Positions 40,081 through 51,356 of a DNA stretch of 64,000 bases are shown here, piece by piece. Numbering within the stretch: the first letter of the stretch is position 1; every line of letters begins with the position of its first letter. The notes beneath the pieces were generated by a model. That model ran no database searches. It was not told the origin of the DNA and saw nothing but the letters and a program-made list of their open reading frames with translations. Source of the stretch: Eunapius fragilis. Its lineage: Eukaryota; Porifera; Demospongiae; Spongillida; Spongillidae. The DNA lies in contig OY811979.1 of the NCBI GenBank assembly GCA_963681505.1, positions 7,734,736 to 7,798,735 on the forward strand, written 5' to 3'. The translations under genes and the position numbers were made by a program.

Positions 40081-40310
40081 ATGTAAAATCATAATAAAAA
40101 GTATAGAATACATAATACATTTAGACATATGGGGCAAAAACAATAATAATATTACACATTAAATAAAAATGATAATGACAAGAACTATTTAAGCATGACG
40201 TTCAGGCAGAGATACTAGGTAACCCTGCTCCATCATCCATTCCAAATGCACTCCTCCATTTAAATAGTAATCATTATTATTAAGAATAAATGCATATACA
40301 AGATATACAA
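40081..40310. other. AT-rich spacer
   Basis: Short A/T-rich stretch between a plus-strand fragment and the 3' end of the minus-strand copy; ATT tracts at 40275-40283 and 40310-40322. Confidence 0.5.
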
Positions 40311-40364
40311 GATTATTATTATTGCACATCAAAACACCACTAAGTCTACATGTATTGTTCAGCG

Positions 40365-41993
40365 TTAATAACCATCCAGAGTGATGACTCTGGACAACAG
40401 TGCCCTGACATTGGCTCGGACAAGGGTTATGCTCAGTCGTCCATAGAGGGATGCTGTTGCTGTTGACTTTGGGCAATTGAACCTCATGGCTAATCGAGAG
40501 GCCAGCTGTGACAATGCCCATTTAGCCTCTGTACCCCAGCACCCATACGTCTCTACCACTACTGGAATAGAGACCCAACCCAGTTCTGCACACTTCACAT
40601 CATTTGCCTGATGTTTTCTCACTTCTGTAGCATAGGCTGCTGACCCTGCTGTCACACTCGCTTCATGTAAGGTACTTGAAATAAGCGGAGATGTGACAGC
40701 AAAATCAAAAGCAGCCGGTTTCCCTAGCATCCAGTTGGCGGCCAGGACATCAGCTGGGTGAGTGTGGTGCTCATCGCGTCCTAATCCACTCCCTGGCTCC
40801 ACTTGAACACCGATGCAGGCTCGTCTACAGGACTCTGCAAAAACATCACGAAGCCTGTTGTGCCTGGTAACAACATCCCCACCATGCTTGCACGTTAAGG
40901 CATGGTGCCCTAGTGGATCCAGAGAATGAGGGCAGTGTGGACACATTGAACAGTGGGCAACCCCGATTCCAAGCCACCATTGTATGGCCGCTTGAAATTC
41001 AGCAGGCTCCAGATGTAAAGTAAGCCCTGGAGAAGGAACCACGGAAAGCCAGGCTGAGGCATGTGGGGATGACACAGAAAGCAAACGTGCTCTATCTGGA
41101 ACTGATGACTTTGATACCAACTGCCTAAACATTGCATCTTCAATCTCTCCCGAAAGTGCTTTCTGGCTGCTTGGAGTGTTCGTCAAAGATTCAAAATAAA
41201 TAGCCTTGCTAGGTGGAATGCAACGGTTAAAATCATCAATGGACTGCAAGAGATGTTGCTGAGGAGCTGAAGACAACCCTGACTTGCACACAGAAGCAAT
41301 AAAACAGGCTGGTGAATGCTTTGAAAGACGACGAAGCCCTAAACCACCTCTACTTAGGCTGAGTTGTGCCTGCTCCCAAGCATCATCACTGGTGTCCACT
41401 CCTGTGCACAATGCAAAGCAATGACGGACATCATTGTCAAAGTACTTGAATCCTTCAGCAACAAGAGAAGGGGGTGTGGATCTTGCCAAGTGCACCATTT
41501 TACAAAATGCACCGCATGTCCGTAGCAGAAGTAAAGCAACTTGGGGGTCAACAGAGCCAACCTCCTCAAGCTGAGAAAGCAATTGAGAGGCCTGCGCACA
41601 TTTTTGAGACACAAAGTTAGCACAAAAAATTGTGTCCCCAATAGGAGATCCCAGTATCTCAAGATGAGGCATGTTGGATTGCTTCATCTGAGATGAAAAA
41701 CCACTCAAGTCATTCTGGCTATATAGCTCACATTTTGATGGATTAATCACCAGTCCTAATGGAGGGCCTAGTTCTTGGATTATATAGAGTGCCTGTAAAA
41801 CTGATTGCTTTGGACCTGCAACCACACCATCATCAAGGTACCAGGCATGGAAAAGCAACCTTGATGCGTCTTCATCCATGGCAATGGCACTCACAAGCTT
41901 GTGCAGTACAAGACAGAAGAACATGGGACCTAGAGGGTCACCCTGTTGAACCCCTACCTCTGATGTTACCGTGCCCAAGGGGTGCTGCAACAA
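40365..41993 (-). CDS. RLE non-LTR ORF, minus-strand copy, uninterrupted from motif B
   Basis: 542 codons. 5'-truncated just before polymerase motif B: it opens LQHPLGTVTSEVGVQQGDPL, with the YLDDG box at residues 52-56, the thumb (PPLGLVINPSKCELYSQNDL), QAQLSLSRGGLGLRRLSKHS, WWLG, the knuckle CPHCPHSLDPLGHHALTCKH (C-x2-C-x8-H-x4-C), RHNRLRDVFAESCRRA, THPADVLAANWMLGKPAAFD with FAVTSPL, and EVRKHQANDVKCAELGW, ending RALLSRVITLDGY. Note THPAD where most copies have (S/T)RPAD. The family 3' tail runs to about 40310. It is head-to-head with the plus copy at 42066, only the (TAA)n region between them. Motif A (first catalytic Asp) is missing, so it is dead despite the open frame. Confidence 0.85.
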   Translation of the reverse strand: MLQHPLGTVTSEVGVQQGDPLGPMFFCLVLHKLVSAIAMDEDASRLLFHAWYLDDGVVAGPKQSVLQALYIIQELGPPLGLVINPSKCELYSQNDLSGFSSQMKQSNMPHLEILGSPIGDTIFCANFVSQKCAQASQLLSQLEEVGSVDPQVALLLLRTCGAFCKMVHLARSTPPSLVAEGFKYFDNDVRHCFALCTGVDTSDDAWEQAQLSLSRGGLGLRRLSKHSPACFIASVCKSGLSSAPQQHLLQSIDDFNRCIPPSKAIYFESLTNTPSSQKALSGEIEDAMFRQLVSKSSVPDRARLLSVSSPHASAWLSVVPSPGLTLHLEPAEFQAAIQWWLGIGVAHCSMCPHCPHSLDPLGHHALTCKHGGDVVTRHNRLRDVFAESCRRACIGVQVEPGSGLGRDEHHTHPADVLAANWMLGKPAAFDFAVTSPLISSTLHEASVTAGSAAYATEVRKHQANDVKCAELGWVSIPVVVETYGCWGTEAKWALSQLASRLAMRFNCPKSTATASLYGRLSITLVRANVRALLSRVITLDGY

Positions 41994-42000
41994 TGGTTGT

Positions 42001-42065
42001 TATAATAATAATAATAATAAATTTAATGTTGTAATTTTATGTTATTTTAACAATAATAATAATAA
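42001..42065. repeat. (TAA)n tracts between head-to-head copies
   Basis: Two TAA blocks (42001-42020 and about 42050-42065) with 30 bases between. Minus-strand copy to the left, plus-strand copy to the right, both starting with their truncated 5' ends. Confidence 0.95.
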
Positions 42066-43767
42066 GGCAGTCATAGATGAGTGTGCAACTTTTTTCCCTG
42101 AGCTTTTGCCATGGGTCTCATGGTGCTATGGATCACATACTTGGTTGTGGCACCCTATGGGTAAGATTAGTTCACAATCAGGAGTACAGCAGGGTGATCC
42201 TCTAGGCCCAATGCTGTTTGCTCTGGTCCTTCATAAGCTTGTGACTAGCATAGATGCGGATGATGACTGTCTCCACCTGCTTCTTGAAGCTTGGTACCTG
42301 GATGATGGTGTCCTGGCAGGGGAAAGGTCAGCTGTGCTACGAGCTTTACAACTGATTGAGGAGCTGGGTCCACACTTGGGGCTTAACTTAAACTTTTCAA
42401 AGTGTGAAGTGTTTAGTAGGAGGGGCAACTCCCTATTTCCACCAGTAGTGAAATCATCATTGCTCCCTAACCTGGTCATTCTTGGGGTGCCAATTGGGGA
42501 CTTTGTACATTGTGCTCGATTTATAGCGGAAAAGTGCGCGATTTCCAAGGTTTTGCTTAAAGCATTGGTAGATGTCTCTGTGGTTGACCTCCATGTGGCC
42601 TTCTCACTTCTCCGCATGTGTGGAAGCTACTGTAAGTTAGTGCACCTAACTAGAGCAACACCGCCTAGCCTCTGCGCTGATTCTCTTAAGTCCTTCGATG
42701 AAGACATAAGGCTTTGTTTTACTTCTTGCCTTGCTGTGGATGTCCCCGATTCTTACTGGCAGCAAGCGCAGCTCAGCCCACGTTTTGGTGGTCTAGGCTT
42801 TCGTTCCCTTGCACTCCACTCCCCTGCTGCTTTCATCTCTTCCCTTGCTTCTTCAGAGCTGTGTAGCCCGGATGACATCCACATGCATCAGGCAGTCACT
42901 CGCTTTAACGCCCAGGTCTCCCCACAGGATTCAATCACAGTAGGGACTATCTTAGCTTCTCCTCCTCTGCAGAAAGCTTTGTCGAAGACGTTGGATGACC
43001 ATATATTCCAGTCCTTGCTATCCTCCTCTTCTCCAGTAAACAAGGCTCGAATCCTTTCTGTCTCTGCCCCTCATGCAGGGTCTTGGATATCTGTAGTTCC
43101 TTCCACTGGCTTGGACCTGCACCTTGACAATGCTGAGTGTCAGGTTGCCCTTAGATGGTGGCTGGGTCTTGACACCTCAGGAGGTTCCACTTGCCCTTTT
43201 TGCCCTGGCACTGCCCTGGACCCACTAGGTCACCATGCAGCCACTTGCAGACATGGTGGGAATGTGGTTTCACGGCATAATCATTTGCGTGACATTTTTG
43301 CAGACTTCTGTCGCCGGGCCCACCTTTCTGTTAAGGTGGAAGTGGGATATGGCTTATCTAGGGACCATATTAACTCCCGGCCTGCAGACATCCTAGTTCA
43401 AAGTTGGGACAGAGGAAAGCCAGCAGCCTTTGATGTCACAGTTGCCTCACCTCTCACTCCTGCTGTCCTGAACGAAGCTAGCATTTCTGCAGGGGCAGCA
43501 GCCTACGGGGCAGAAAATAGAAAACATGCCACTAATGACACAAGGTGCCAGGAGTTGGGGTGGATGTGTATTCCCCTGGCAGTTGAATTGTATGGAAACT
43601 GGGGGAAGGAAGCACAGTGCGTATTTTCACGTTTGGCATCCTTACTTGCTGTCAGCCAGTCCAGTTTCAAACCTAAAATGGTTGCTGAAATTTATGGACG
43701 CCTCAACCTGTCACTGGTGAGGTCTGTGGCAAGGGCCATCATGGGAAGGGAGTTAGCTCATGAATAG
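42066..43767 (+). CDS. RLE non-LTR ORF, uninterrupted from before motif B to the stop
   Basis: The element sequence starts at 42066 with AVIDECATFFPELLPWVSWC (just after polymerase motif A); the frame upstream to 41971 is not part of it. It contains SGVQQGDPLGPMLFALVLHK, the YLDDGVLAG box, NFSKCEVFSRRG, the long thumb, WWLGLDTSGGS, the knuckle CPFCPGTALDPLGHHAATCR (C-x2-C-x9-H-x4-C), RHNHLRDIFADFCRRAH, SRPADILVQSWDRGKPAAFD with VTVASPL, and ENRKHATNDTRCQELGW, ending RAIMGRELAHE. Tail to about 43845, then (AAT)n. Motif A is absent through 5' truncation. Closest relatives here are the copies at 56975 and 35880. Confidence 0.9.
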
Positions 43768-43882
43768 ACTTTTTGTTTAGTTTACAATGGTGTAGTGTAT
43801 TGTAGTTAGTTTGTTCTTGTGAGTGGTGTACTATTTCAATTTTTAAAAATAATAATAATAAAAAATAATAATAATAATAAAG

Positions 43883-44040
43883 GTGAGGTCAGTGGCTAGG
43901 GCCATCATGGGGAGAGAAAATGTCCGGATAGGTTAGAAGAACTGTAGGTCTGTTAGCGGCATCTATTGTAAGTTAGTTATCCTTATAATATTGTAATTGT
44001 GTTAGTCCTTTTATCCTGCTGTAACTGTATTCTGTTGTCA
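43883..44040 (+). mobile_element. RLE non-LTR 3' fragment (lineage A)
   Basis: Starts ggtgaggtcagtggctaggg between TAA tracts and matches 58020-58178, including the full tail. It is the shortest of the lineage A fragments. Confidence 0.85.
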
Positions 44041-44093
44041 ATAATAATTATTAAATAAAAAATAAATGAATAATAAGAATAATAATTTAAAAA

Positions 44094-44468
44094 ATGGCGG
44101 CGAGTAGGTCGTGTAATGATGCTGATTTGACTTTAGGATGTTCGAAGTTGAAGTCAAAGTCAATGTCAAAGTGTTGCCCTTGTAACGGGAAGAACGCTCG
44201 TTGTAAGTATTGCGTTTGCTGTAAGTTAAAACGTGCTTGTTTCAGCTGCCTTCCTATGAAGAGCAGCTGCTGTGCCAATTCAAATTCAAATCCAAGTTCG
44301 AGCTGCCCGTTAGCAAACTATTTCAGAATCAGATTCATGCCCGTTGGCTTCCATCCAACCACAAGTGAATTCACTAAATACAACGTTGCAGCGATCGATA
44401 CCGCAAACAAATTCACCACCCTCCCAGCATCCAAGAGTCGATTTACCACCCGATGCATTGCCAGTTGA
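44094..44468 (+). pseudogene. RLE non-LTR ORF, N-terminal Cys-rich segment
   Basis: The frame starts MAASRSCNDADLTLGCSKLK and contains a dense Cys cluster, CCPCNGKNARCKYCVCCKLK followed by RACFSCLPMKSSCC (residues about 24-58), suggesting one or two metal-binding modules at the very N-terminus. The same cluster is seen in the copy at 58223. After about residue 80 the real protein moves to the frame starting at 44344. The ATG lies only a few bases after the AAT-rich tract. Confidence 0.7.
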
Positions 44469-45789
44469 CCTTACTATTTTCTCCCAGTCAGTTGATCCGC
44501 ACGGCCCCCCTAACAGCAAATCTTTGATCAATGATGAGATAGGGCACAACACCACCAGCAGTCTTGTTTCTCCACAGCGTAAGTTGTGTGTTGTTGTTGG
44601 CTGCAAGAGAATGATTGCCCCTACAATGTGGTGTCATCATATGACTGATCATTTGAGAGGGGTTTATCAAGGTGAAATTCCTGTTGCCTGGCTAAAGGAA
44701 CACAATCTGTGTATTTGCAATCACTGTTCCGGCCTTGTCGCTTCCTCCAGATGGGCGTCCCATCAACAGAAGTGTTCTGCACTGCCTCCAGGTCATGAGG
44801 TGCCTTCCACATCTGACTACTCAACTCAGCCCAATGCTATCTCTCCCGAAATGGGTAACAACTTCTTGCCCTCTCTTGATGACATCTGTTCCTTTAGAAG
44901 TCCCACTATTCGTTTTGTTCCAAAGAGAGCTAAGTTGGCCTTTGCAAAGGTGCTCAGTTCTGTTCTAAAGGAAATCATTTCAGATAATTCAGTGACATCA
45001 TGGTTGAAGCTTATGATGCTTCCCAAATGTGTATTACCAAGCTGCCAACGCAGAGGTCGCCACAATAAGCCTGTCCCAATTGAGTTTCTTTGTGACCTTT
45101 GGCTGCGAAACCAATTCAGTGAGCTTTGGAACTTGGCATTGTCACAGGTCTCTAGCACTAATAAACACTATCGCACCAAGAACATCTCTCTGAAACAGCA
45201 AATTACATCAGCAATTTCCCTAGCTCAGGATGGTTTGTACAGCAAAGCTTGCCAGACCCTGGTATCATCTGGTCTTGCACCCAACAATGATGAGACCTGG
45301 AGACTTTTGGCAACCAAACATCCCAAGGGTGAGTGCCCCAAAACTCCGTCCCCATCTCACATATCACCCTCAATCCCAGCTGAGATCAACCTCATGGCAA
45401 TCTTGAGATCGTTCCCCAAGCTAACTGCTGCTGGACCTCCTGGGCTCCGTATGCAACATCTTATAGATGCTGCAGAAGTGCCTTTGCAAACCCCAATTCT
45501 GCACTCACTCAGGGCAGTTATCAATATTTTGGCTGCAGGTAAGGCACCTGTTGAAATCTCTGCTTATCTGGCAGGAGGCAATCTTACAGCTTTAAATAAA
45601 TCCAAACCTGGGTGCCCTTTTGATGTCCGGCCTATTGCAGTGGGAGAAGCTGTACGCAGGTTGGTTGGAAAATGCCTCTGTGCTGCAGTCAAGATAAAGG
45701 CTCAACACTTTTTTCACCCTTTTCAGTTTGGAGTTGCTTGCCCTTTTGGGGCAGAAAAAAATGGTCCCTGGATTACGGGATTCCATTGA
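44344..45789 (+). pseudogene. RLE non-LTR ORF, zinc fingers and start of the reverse transcriptase
   Basis: 481 codons. After a Ser/Pro/Gln-rich linker come two zinc-finger-like modules: CVVVGCKRMIAPTMWCHHMT (C-x4-C with His pairs) and CICNHCSGLVASSRWASHQQ followed by KC. Then RFVPKRAKLAFAKVLSSVLK, MLPKCVLPSCQRRGRHNKPV, ISLAQDGLYSKACQTLVSSG, the polymerase opening FPKLTAAGPPGLRMQHLIDA, GGNLTALNKSKPGCPFDVRP and VGEAVRRLVGKCLCAA. The frame is lost at a run of seven A (about 45753-45760), where the protein continues in the next entry. Roles follow from the family: zinc fingers for DNA binding and reverse transcription at the target. Confidence 0.8.
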
Positions 45790-46252
45790 GCAACATTTGT
45801 TGGAGGATGATTTTGTTTTTCTAAAGGTGGACCTTAAAAATGCTTTTAATATGGTGTCTCGTCAGGCGGTCTTGGATGAGTGTGCAAAACACTTTCCAGA
45901 GCTGCTCCCATGGGCCAGCTGGTGCTATAGCCATCACCCATTCCTCTGGCATCCTTTGGGTTGCCTTACTTCAGAGCAGGGTGTTCAGCAGGGTGACCCC
46001 CTGGGTCCTTTGCTGTTCTCTTTGGTATTAAATATCCTGGTGTCAGCAATTTCTAGTAGAGATGATTGTGCTGGTCTCAAGTTTCACGCCTGGTACTTGG
46101 ATGATGGTGCTCTGGCAGGTCCAAGGTCCACTGTGAGCAATATCTTGGCCTTGCTTCAAGAGTTAGGTCCTCCACTTGGCCTCCATGTCAATACCCCTAA
46201 GTGTGAGGTGTTTAGCCAGAGCTCACTTGACTGTTTTCCATCTGACATTTAA
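45728..46252 (+). pseudogene. RLE non-LTR ORF, reverse transcriptase palm
   Basis: Contains motif A (FLKVDLKNAFNMVSRQAVLD), WASWCYSHHPFLWHPLGCLT, motif B/QG (GVQQGDPLGPLLFSLVLNIL), the catalytic YLDDGALAG box and VNTPKCEVFSQSS. It ends in a TAA stop at 46250. All catalytic Asp residues of the palm are present in this piece. Confidence 0.9.
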
Positions 46253-47173
46253 AAGTCTAACAATTCTAACATAGACATCCTGGGTTCTCCCATAGGAGAT
46301 ACTGAGTTTTGCCACCAATTTATCACTCGCAAACAGTCTGAAGCCAAGAGCCTGCTCTCAAGGCTTGAGGATGTGGGCTTAATTGATCCCTAGGTTGCTC
46401 TAACCCTACTCCGTGTGTGTGGTGGCTTCTGTCGGCTTGTCCATCTTGCACATACCACACCACCATCATTATCTCGTGCGGCCCTCCAGCTGTATGACCA
46501 AGATGTTCGCAGATGCTTCTCCTCCTGTACTGCTGTGGATACATCAGATGCTGCTTGGAGGCAGTCCATGTTAGGCCTTAGTAAGGGAGGTTTGGGTCTC
46601 CGCTCCCTATAACATCATGCACCAGCAACTTATATAGCCTCTGTTTGCTCATCTGGGTTTGGTTCCCAGACTAATCCTCACCTCTGTTCTGCAGTTGCAT
46701 ATTTTAATTCAAATGTTCCCCCTGATAAGGTGCTGCAAGTCGACTCCATTCTCTCAGCTCCTTCAGTGTCCCAAAAGAAGCTTTCCAGCATGTTGGACAC
46801 CCATATGTTCAATTTGCTGTTAGAAAATTCTTCCACTGCTGACAGAGCACGATTACTTTCTGTTTCATCTGCCCATGCATCCTCTTGGATGTCAGTAGTC
46901 CCTTCAGAGGGATTGGGTCTGCACCTTGATCCACCAGTGCATCAAGTTGCTATAAAGTGGTGGCTTGGCCTAGACACATCCAAGGGGTCCCAGTGTGCAC
47001 TTTGCCCTTACAATGCCCTAGACCCCCTTGGACATCACGCCATCACTTGTAAGTGGGGGGGTGATGTGGTAACGCGACATAACACCCTGCGTGATGTACT
47101 GGCTGAAACGTGCCATCGGGCTCATCTCAGTGTCCAGGTGGAAGCTGGCAGTGGCCTCACTGCTGACCATAGC
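46253..47173 (+). pseudogene. RLE non-LTR ORF, thumb and CCHC knuckle, up to the copia insertion
   Basis: Frames 46415-46612 and 46730-47173 with stops at 46392 and 46610 between pieces. It reads VCGGFCRLVHLAHTTPPSLS, SMLGLSKGGLGLRSL, WWLGLDTSKGSQCALCPYNA, the knuckle CALCPYNALDPLGHHAITCK and RHNTLRDVLAETCHRAH, and breaks after AGSGLTADHS where the copia LTR begins. The continuation is at 51569. Confidence 0.85.
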
Positions 47174-47380
47174 TGTTAGAAAACTGTGTTTCATACATGC
47201 ACTTTTGTCGACAGTTCCTACTTACTCCCTGTATTCATTATCTAATATTATGTAACCTTTTCGAACTTTCTCTAGCTGCACGTGATTGTTGCTTTTGTAC
47301 CTGACCTTTTGTATTCTATTGAGAGAGCATTTGATCAAAATGTTATTAGCACGTACGACTTATATAGTGGTTTTTCAACA
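47174..47380 (+). repeat. copia 5' LTR
   Basis: 207 bp, tgttagaaaactgtgtttca … gtggtttttcaaca. Differs from the 3' LTR at about three sites (for example gttgctttt/gttgttttt and catttgatc/cattcgatc). A tata-like acttatatagtgg lies near its end. Confidence 0.97.
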
Positions 47381-47395
47381 GGTTATGGGCCCAGG
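47381..47395 (+). other. copia primer binding site, half-tRNA(iMet) type
   Basis: ggttatgggcccagg directly follows the LTR. It is complementary to the anticodon arm of initiator tRNA-Met (CTGGGCCCATAACC), the site used by Drosophila copia with a cleaved half tRNA, not to the usual tRNA 3' end. Confidence 0.8.
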
Positions 47396-47446
47396 CTTGT
47401 TCCATATAGTAGAGCTTTGTTTAAACTGATTAGTGTGACCTGTGAA

Positions 47447-50400
47447 ATGGCGGAGTCAATGAGACTAGCCGCTGTTGTTCCCCTCAACGGAAAGAACTAT
47501 CCTACTTGGAAGATTCAGTGTCGAATGGCGCTTATGAAAGAAGGCCTGTGGAGTATCGTGAGTGAGGAGGAGACTGAACCTCAGAGTGGAAGGACTGAGA
47601 TTGCGAAATTTAGATCGAGAAGGGACAAAGCACTAGCAACAATCGTCCTATCAGTAGACATAGCTCTGCTGTATCTCATCGGTAACTCAGAACACCCTGC
47701 CGCTGTATGGAAAAAATTGGCTGACCAATTTGAGAAGAAAACATGGGCTACAAGACTGGATCTCCGCCAAAAACTACACTCAATGAGATTGAAGGAGGGA
47801 AACTTGGCTCAAGAGCATATAAAGAATATGACGGAGCTTTTTGATGCTCTTACTGTTGCAGGTGAGACTGTGTCAGATGAAGATCGTGTGGTTTATGTCT
47901 TAGCCAGCTTGCCCGACTCTTATAATGTCTTGGTGACTGCTTTAGAGGCTAATGCTGAAGTACCTAAGATTGAGGTTGTGACTGAACGTATTCTTCATCA
48001 AGAGAGAAAGACCAAAGAAAAGGAAACAGACTCAACCAATGAGAATGCAATGCCTTCGCATACAGTGTCTCGCAGGCCCAAGCCGAAGTGTTTTAACTGT
48101 GGAAAATTGGGGCACATCCAGCGTTACTGTAGGGCAAAAAGGGAAGATCAAGATTGGATCAAGGAGGATCAGAAGGAGAGAAAGGATTTTCATAAACAAA
48201 AGGTGACTGTTTCAGTAGATAATGACTCCGACACAAATGGTGATGACTGTGGACTTGCAAATAGTGCTGATTGTGCGTTGCCTGTTATTGATGAGTGGAT
48301 TATCGACTCGGGAGCTACAACTCACATGTGTTCCAACAAGAAAGCATTTACCACCCTTTACCAGCTAGAAAGTCCAATCAAAGTGACTGTGGGAGATGGA
48401 CGAGCTCTAACAGCTATTGGAAGAGGCGACGTAGTGCTAAATATGGAATGCCCTAGTGGTGAGTCGGAATCCTGTACCCTGCATGATGTTCTGTATGTGC
48501 CTGAGCTTTCATACAATCTTGTAAGTGTAGCCAAAGTATCTCAAAAGGGCAAGATAGTAAAGTTCACTAGCAATGCATGCTACATTCTAGACAAGAAGCA
48601 CAAGATGATAGCTAAGGCTCTTAAGGTGGAGAAACTCTACAGGTTCAAGTGTAAGCCCATTCATGAGCATGCAGGTATTGCAACTAATTCTAAAGAAGAC
48701 ATTTGGCACAAACGATTTGGGCACCTAGGAGTGAGTAGCCTTCCGAGGCTATCACATGACAGGCTGGTTGATGGTTTTGACTATGATGTGTCACAGCAAC
48801 TAACTTTCTGTGAGACTTGCCCTCAAGGGAAGCAGCATCGTACCAAGTTTCCCTCAAGTGACTGGAGAGCAGGTGAACTCTTAGGCTTAGTCCACAGTGA
48901 TTTGTGTGGGAAAATGAATGAGAAATCTCTTGGTGGGGCTGAGTATTTCTTGTCCATTATTGACGACAAGACCCGTTATGTGTGGGTCTACTTCTTACGA
49001 ACCAAGGGTGAGGTTTATGAGAAATTTCTTGAATGGAAAGCCATGGTCGAACTAGCTACTGAAAAAAGGCTGAAGGCTATTCACACAGACAATGGAGGTG
49101 AGTACACTTCTAGAAAGTTTCAGGAATACCTTAAGACAGAAGGAGTTCGTCACGAGCTCACGGTTCCAAAGAATCCAGAGCAGAATGGGGTAGCAGAGCG
49201 TATCAATCGAACACTCATAGAAACTGCCAGATCAATGCTTATTGACTCTCACTTACCACACTCATTTTGGGCTGAGGCTATATCAACAGCAGCTTATCTG
49301 CGTAATAGGAGTCCGACTAAAGCAGTTGCCGAGATGACACCGTATGAGGCTTGGACTGGAAAAAGGCCTCAGTTTGATGGGCTTTGAGTGTTTGGATGTC
49401 AAGCATTTGTGCACATACCCAAAGATGAAAGAAAGAAGCTAGACTCTAAGTCCAGGAGGTGCATTTTTTTGGGATATGGAGTAACTACAAAGGGATACCG
49501 TTTGTACGATCCTATGAAGAAGAAAGTATGTTATAGCAGGGATGTCATTTTCATGGAAGACAAGTATAATCAACTTAAACCTGAAGAAGAAGCAGAGAGA
49601 CGTGTATACTTAGAGTACAGTGATGAGCCTGATGAAACAGCTGACAACCCGGAACCTCTACATCAGTCTACAATAGATTACAGTGATGAGTCTGATGAAG
49701 CAGCTGACAATCCAGAACTTGCTCCCTTACGTCGATCTACACGAAAGCGAAGATCACCTGACTACTATGGTCACCAGTGTAACCTGTCGATCACTGAAGA
49801 GCCAAAGTGTGCTGAAGACGCTCTGAAAGAGAAGAAATGGCGTGATGCCATGAAAGCAGAGATTAATTCACTCCATCAGCACAATGTCTGGGACCTAGTT
49901 GAGTGTCCAAAGGGATGCAAGCCTGTTGGCAGCAAATGGGTTTTTAAAGTCAAGACAAATGCTGACGGCTCGACTGAGCGATTCAAAGCCCGTCTAGTAG
50001 CGCAAGGGTACACACAGAAAGAGGGACTTGATTATGATGAGACTTTCAGCCCTGTGGTGCGTTCAGAATCAATTCGCTCAGTGATCTCACTTGCATGCAA
50101 GGAAGGCTTGAAACTGCACCAGATGGATGTTACCACAGCTTTCCTTAACGGTGAGCTAGATCAAGTGATCTACATGAAGCAGCCAGAAGGTTTTGCTGCA
50201 GATGGTCAGGAGCACCTTGTTTGTCGATTGAAGAAGAGTTTGTATGGACTCAAACAGTCATCAAGATGCTGGAACCAAGTTCTGGATGCACAGCTAAAAG
50301 GGATGGGTTTCCAGCAGAGTCAAAGTGATCCATGTGTTTATACCTCCAAGAAAGATGGTTTGTTTATCATAGCTGTTTATGTTGATGACATCTTGCTGTG

Positions 50401-51349
50401 TGCAAAATCTGAAAAAACCATTGCACAAGTCAAACAAGATCTTGAAAAATGTTTTCAGCTTAAAGATATGGGAGAACTCCACTATTTTCTTGGAATTAAT
50501 GTCAAGCGGAACTATGAGACAGGAAAAATGTGGATTGGACAACCAGAATATACCAAGGCTGTGCTAAAAAATTTTGGCATGGAGAAGTGCAAACCAGCTA
50601 ATACACCAGTCACATCTGGAACGAAACTGCTGAAAGCCACTGATGAATTTAAACGAGTAGATTCTAAACTTTACCAATCAGCAGTTGGATGTCTATTGTA
50701 TTTGTCTGGATGGACTAGACCAGATATTGCGTACTCAGTCGGCAATGTTGCCAGATTCTGTTCAGATCCCACGGAAGAACACTGGACTGCTGTTAAGCGT
50801 ATTTTTCGCTATCTGCAAGGAACTGCAAATTATGGACTGGAGTACTCGAAACAGAATGGTGATGGAAATCTAGTTGGATTTTCAGATGCTGATTGGGCTG
50901 GTGACCCAAATGATCGAAAATCCACTTCAGGGTACATCTTTGTAATGAATGGGGGTGCAATAAGCTGGAAAAGTAGAAAGCAGACATGTGTCGCCCTCTC
51001 AACAGCAGAAGCAGAATATGTAGCTCTTGCCAGTGCTGCCCAGGAGACTGCCTGGATAAGACAACTATTGAATGATTTACACCATCAACAGGATGACCCA
51101 ACAATTCTCTATGAGGACAACCAGGCAGCTGTTGCCATTTCCAAGAACTCTCAATTGCACACCAAAATGAAGCACATAGCCATTCGTTATCATTATGTTC
51201 GAGAAAAGGCTCTGGATAAAACTATCGATGTACAGGACTGTCCAACCAATGATATGGTAGCAGATATCCTGACTAAAGGTCTGACACTTGACAAATTTCT
51301 GAAATTTCGTGAATTATCAGGTATTAAGGACCTGTCTGACTTCAAGTGA
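47447..51349 (+). pseudogene. copia Gag-Pol polyprotein (1300 codons, one internal stop)
   Basis: The start MAESMRLAAVVPLNGKNYPT at 47447 is chosen because it opens the conserved Gag domain; the frame upstream runs through LTR. Numbered from this Met: Gag about 1-210; zinc knuckle CFNCGKLGHIQRYC at 215-228; protease IIDSGATTH at 285-293 (D287); pre-integrase HHCC (H421, H426, C455, C458); integrase acids D485 (VHSDLCG), D548 (HTDNGGEY) and E584 (NGVAERINR). A TGA replaces one codon at 647 (LxVFGCQAFVHIP), probably a C-to-T change in an Arg codon. Then an internal duplication (YSDEPDETADNPEP / YSDESDEAADNPEL), reverse transcriptase with QMDVTTAFLNGELDQVIYMK (D894) and YVDDILL (978-984), and RNase H (DADWAGDPNDRKSTSGYIFV). 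Apart from the stop the polyprotein is intact, which fits recent activity. Confidence 0.95.
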
Positions 51350-51356
51350 GAAGGTG

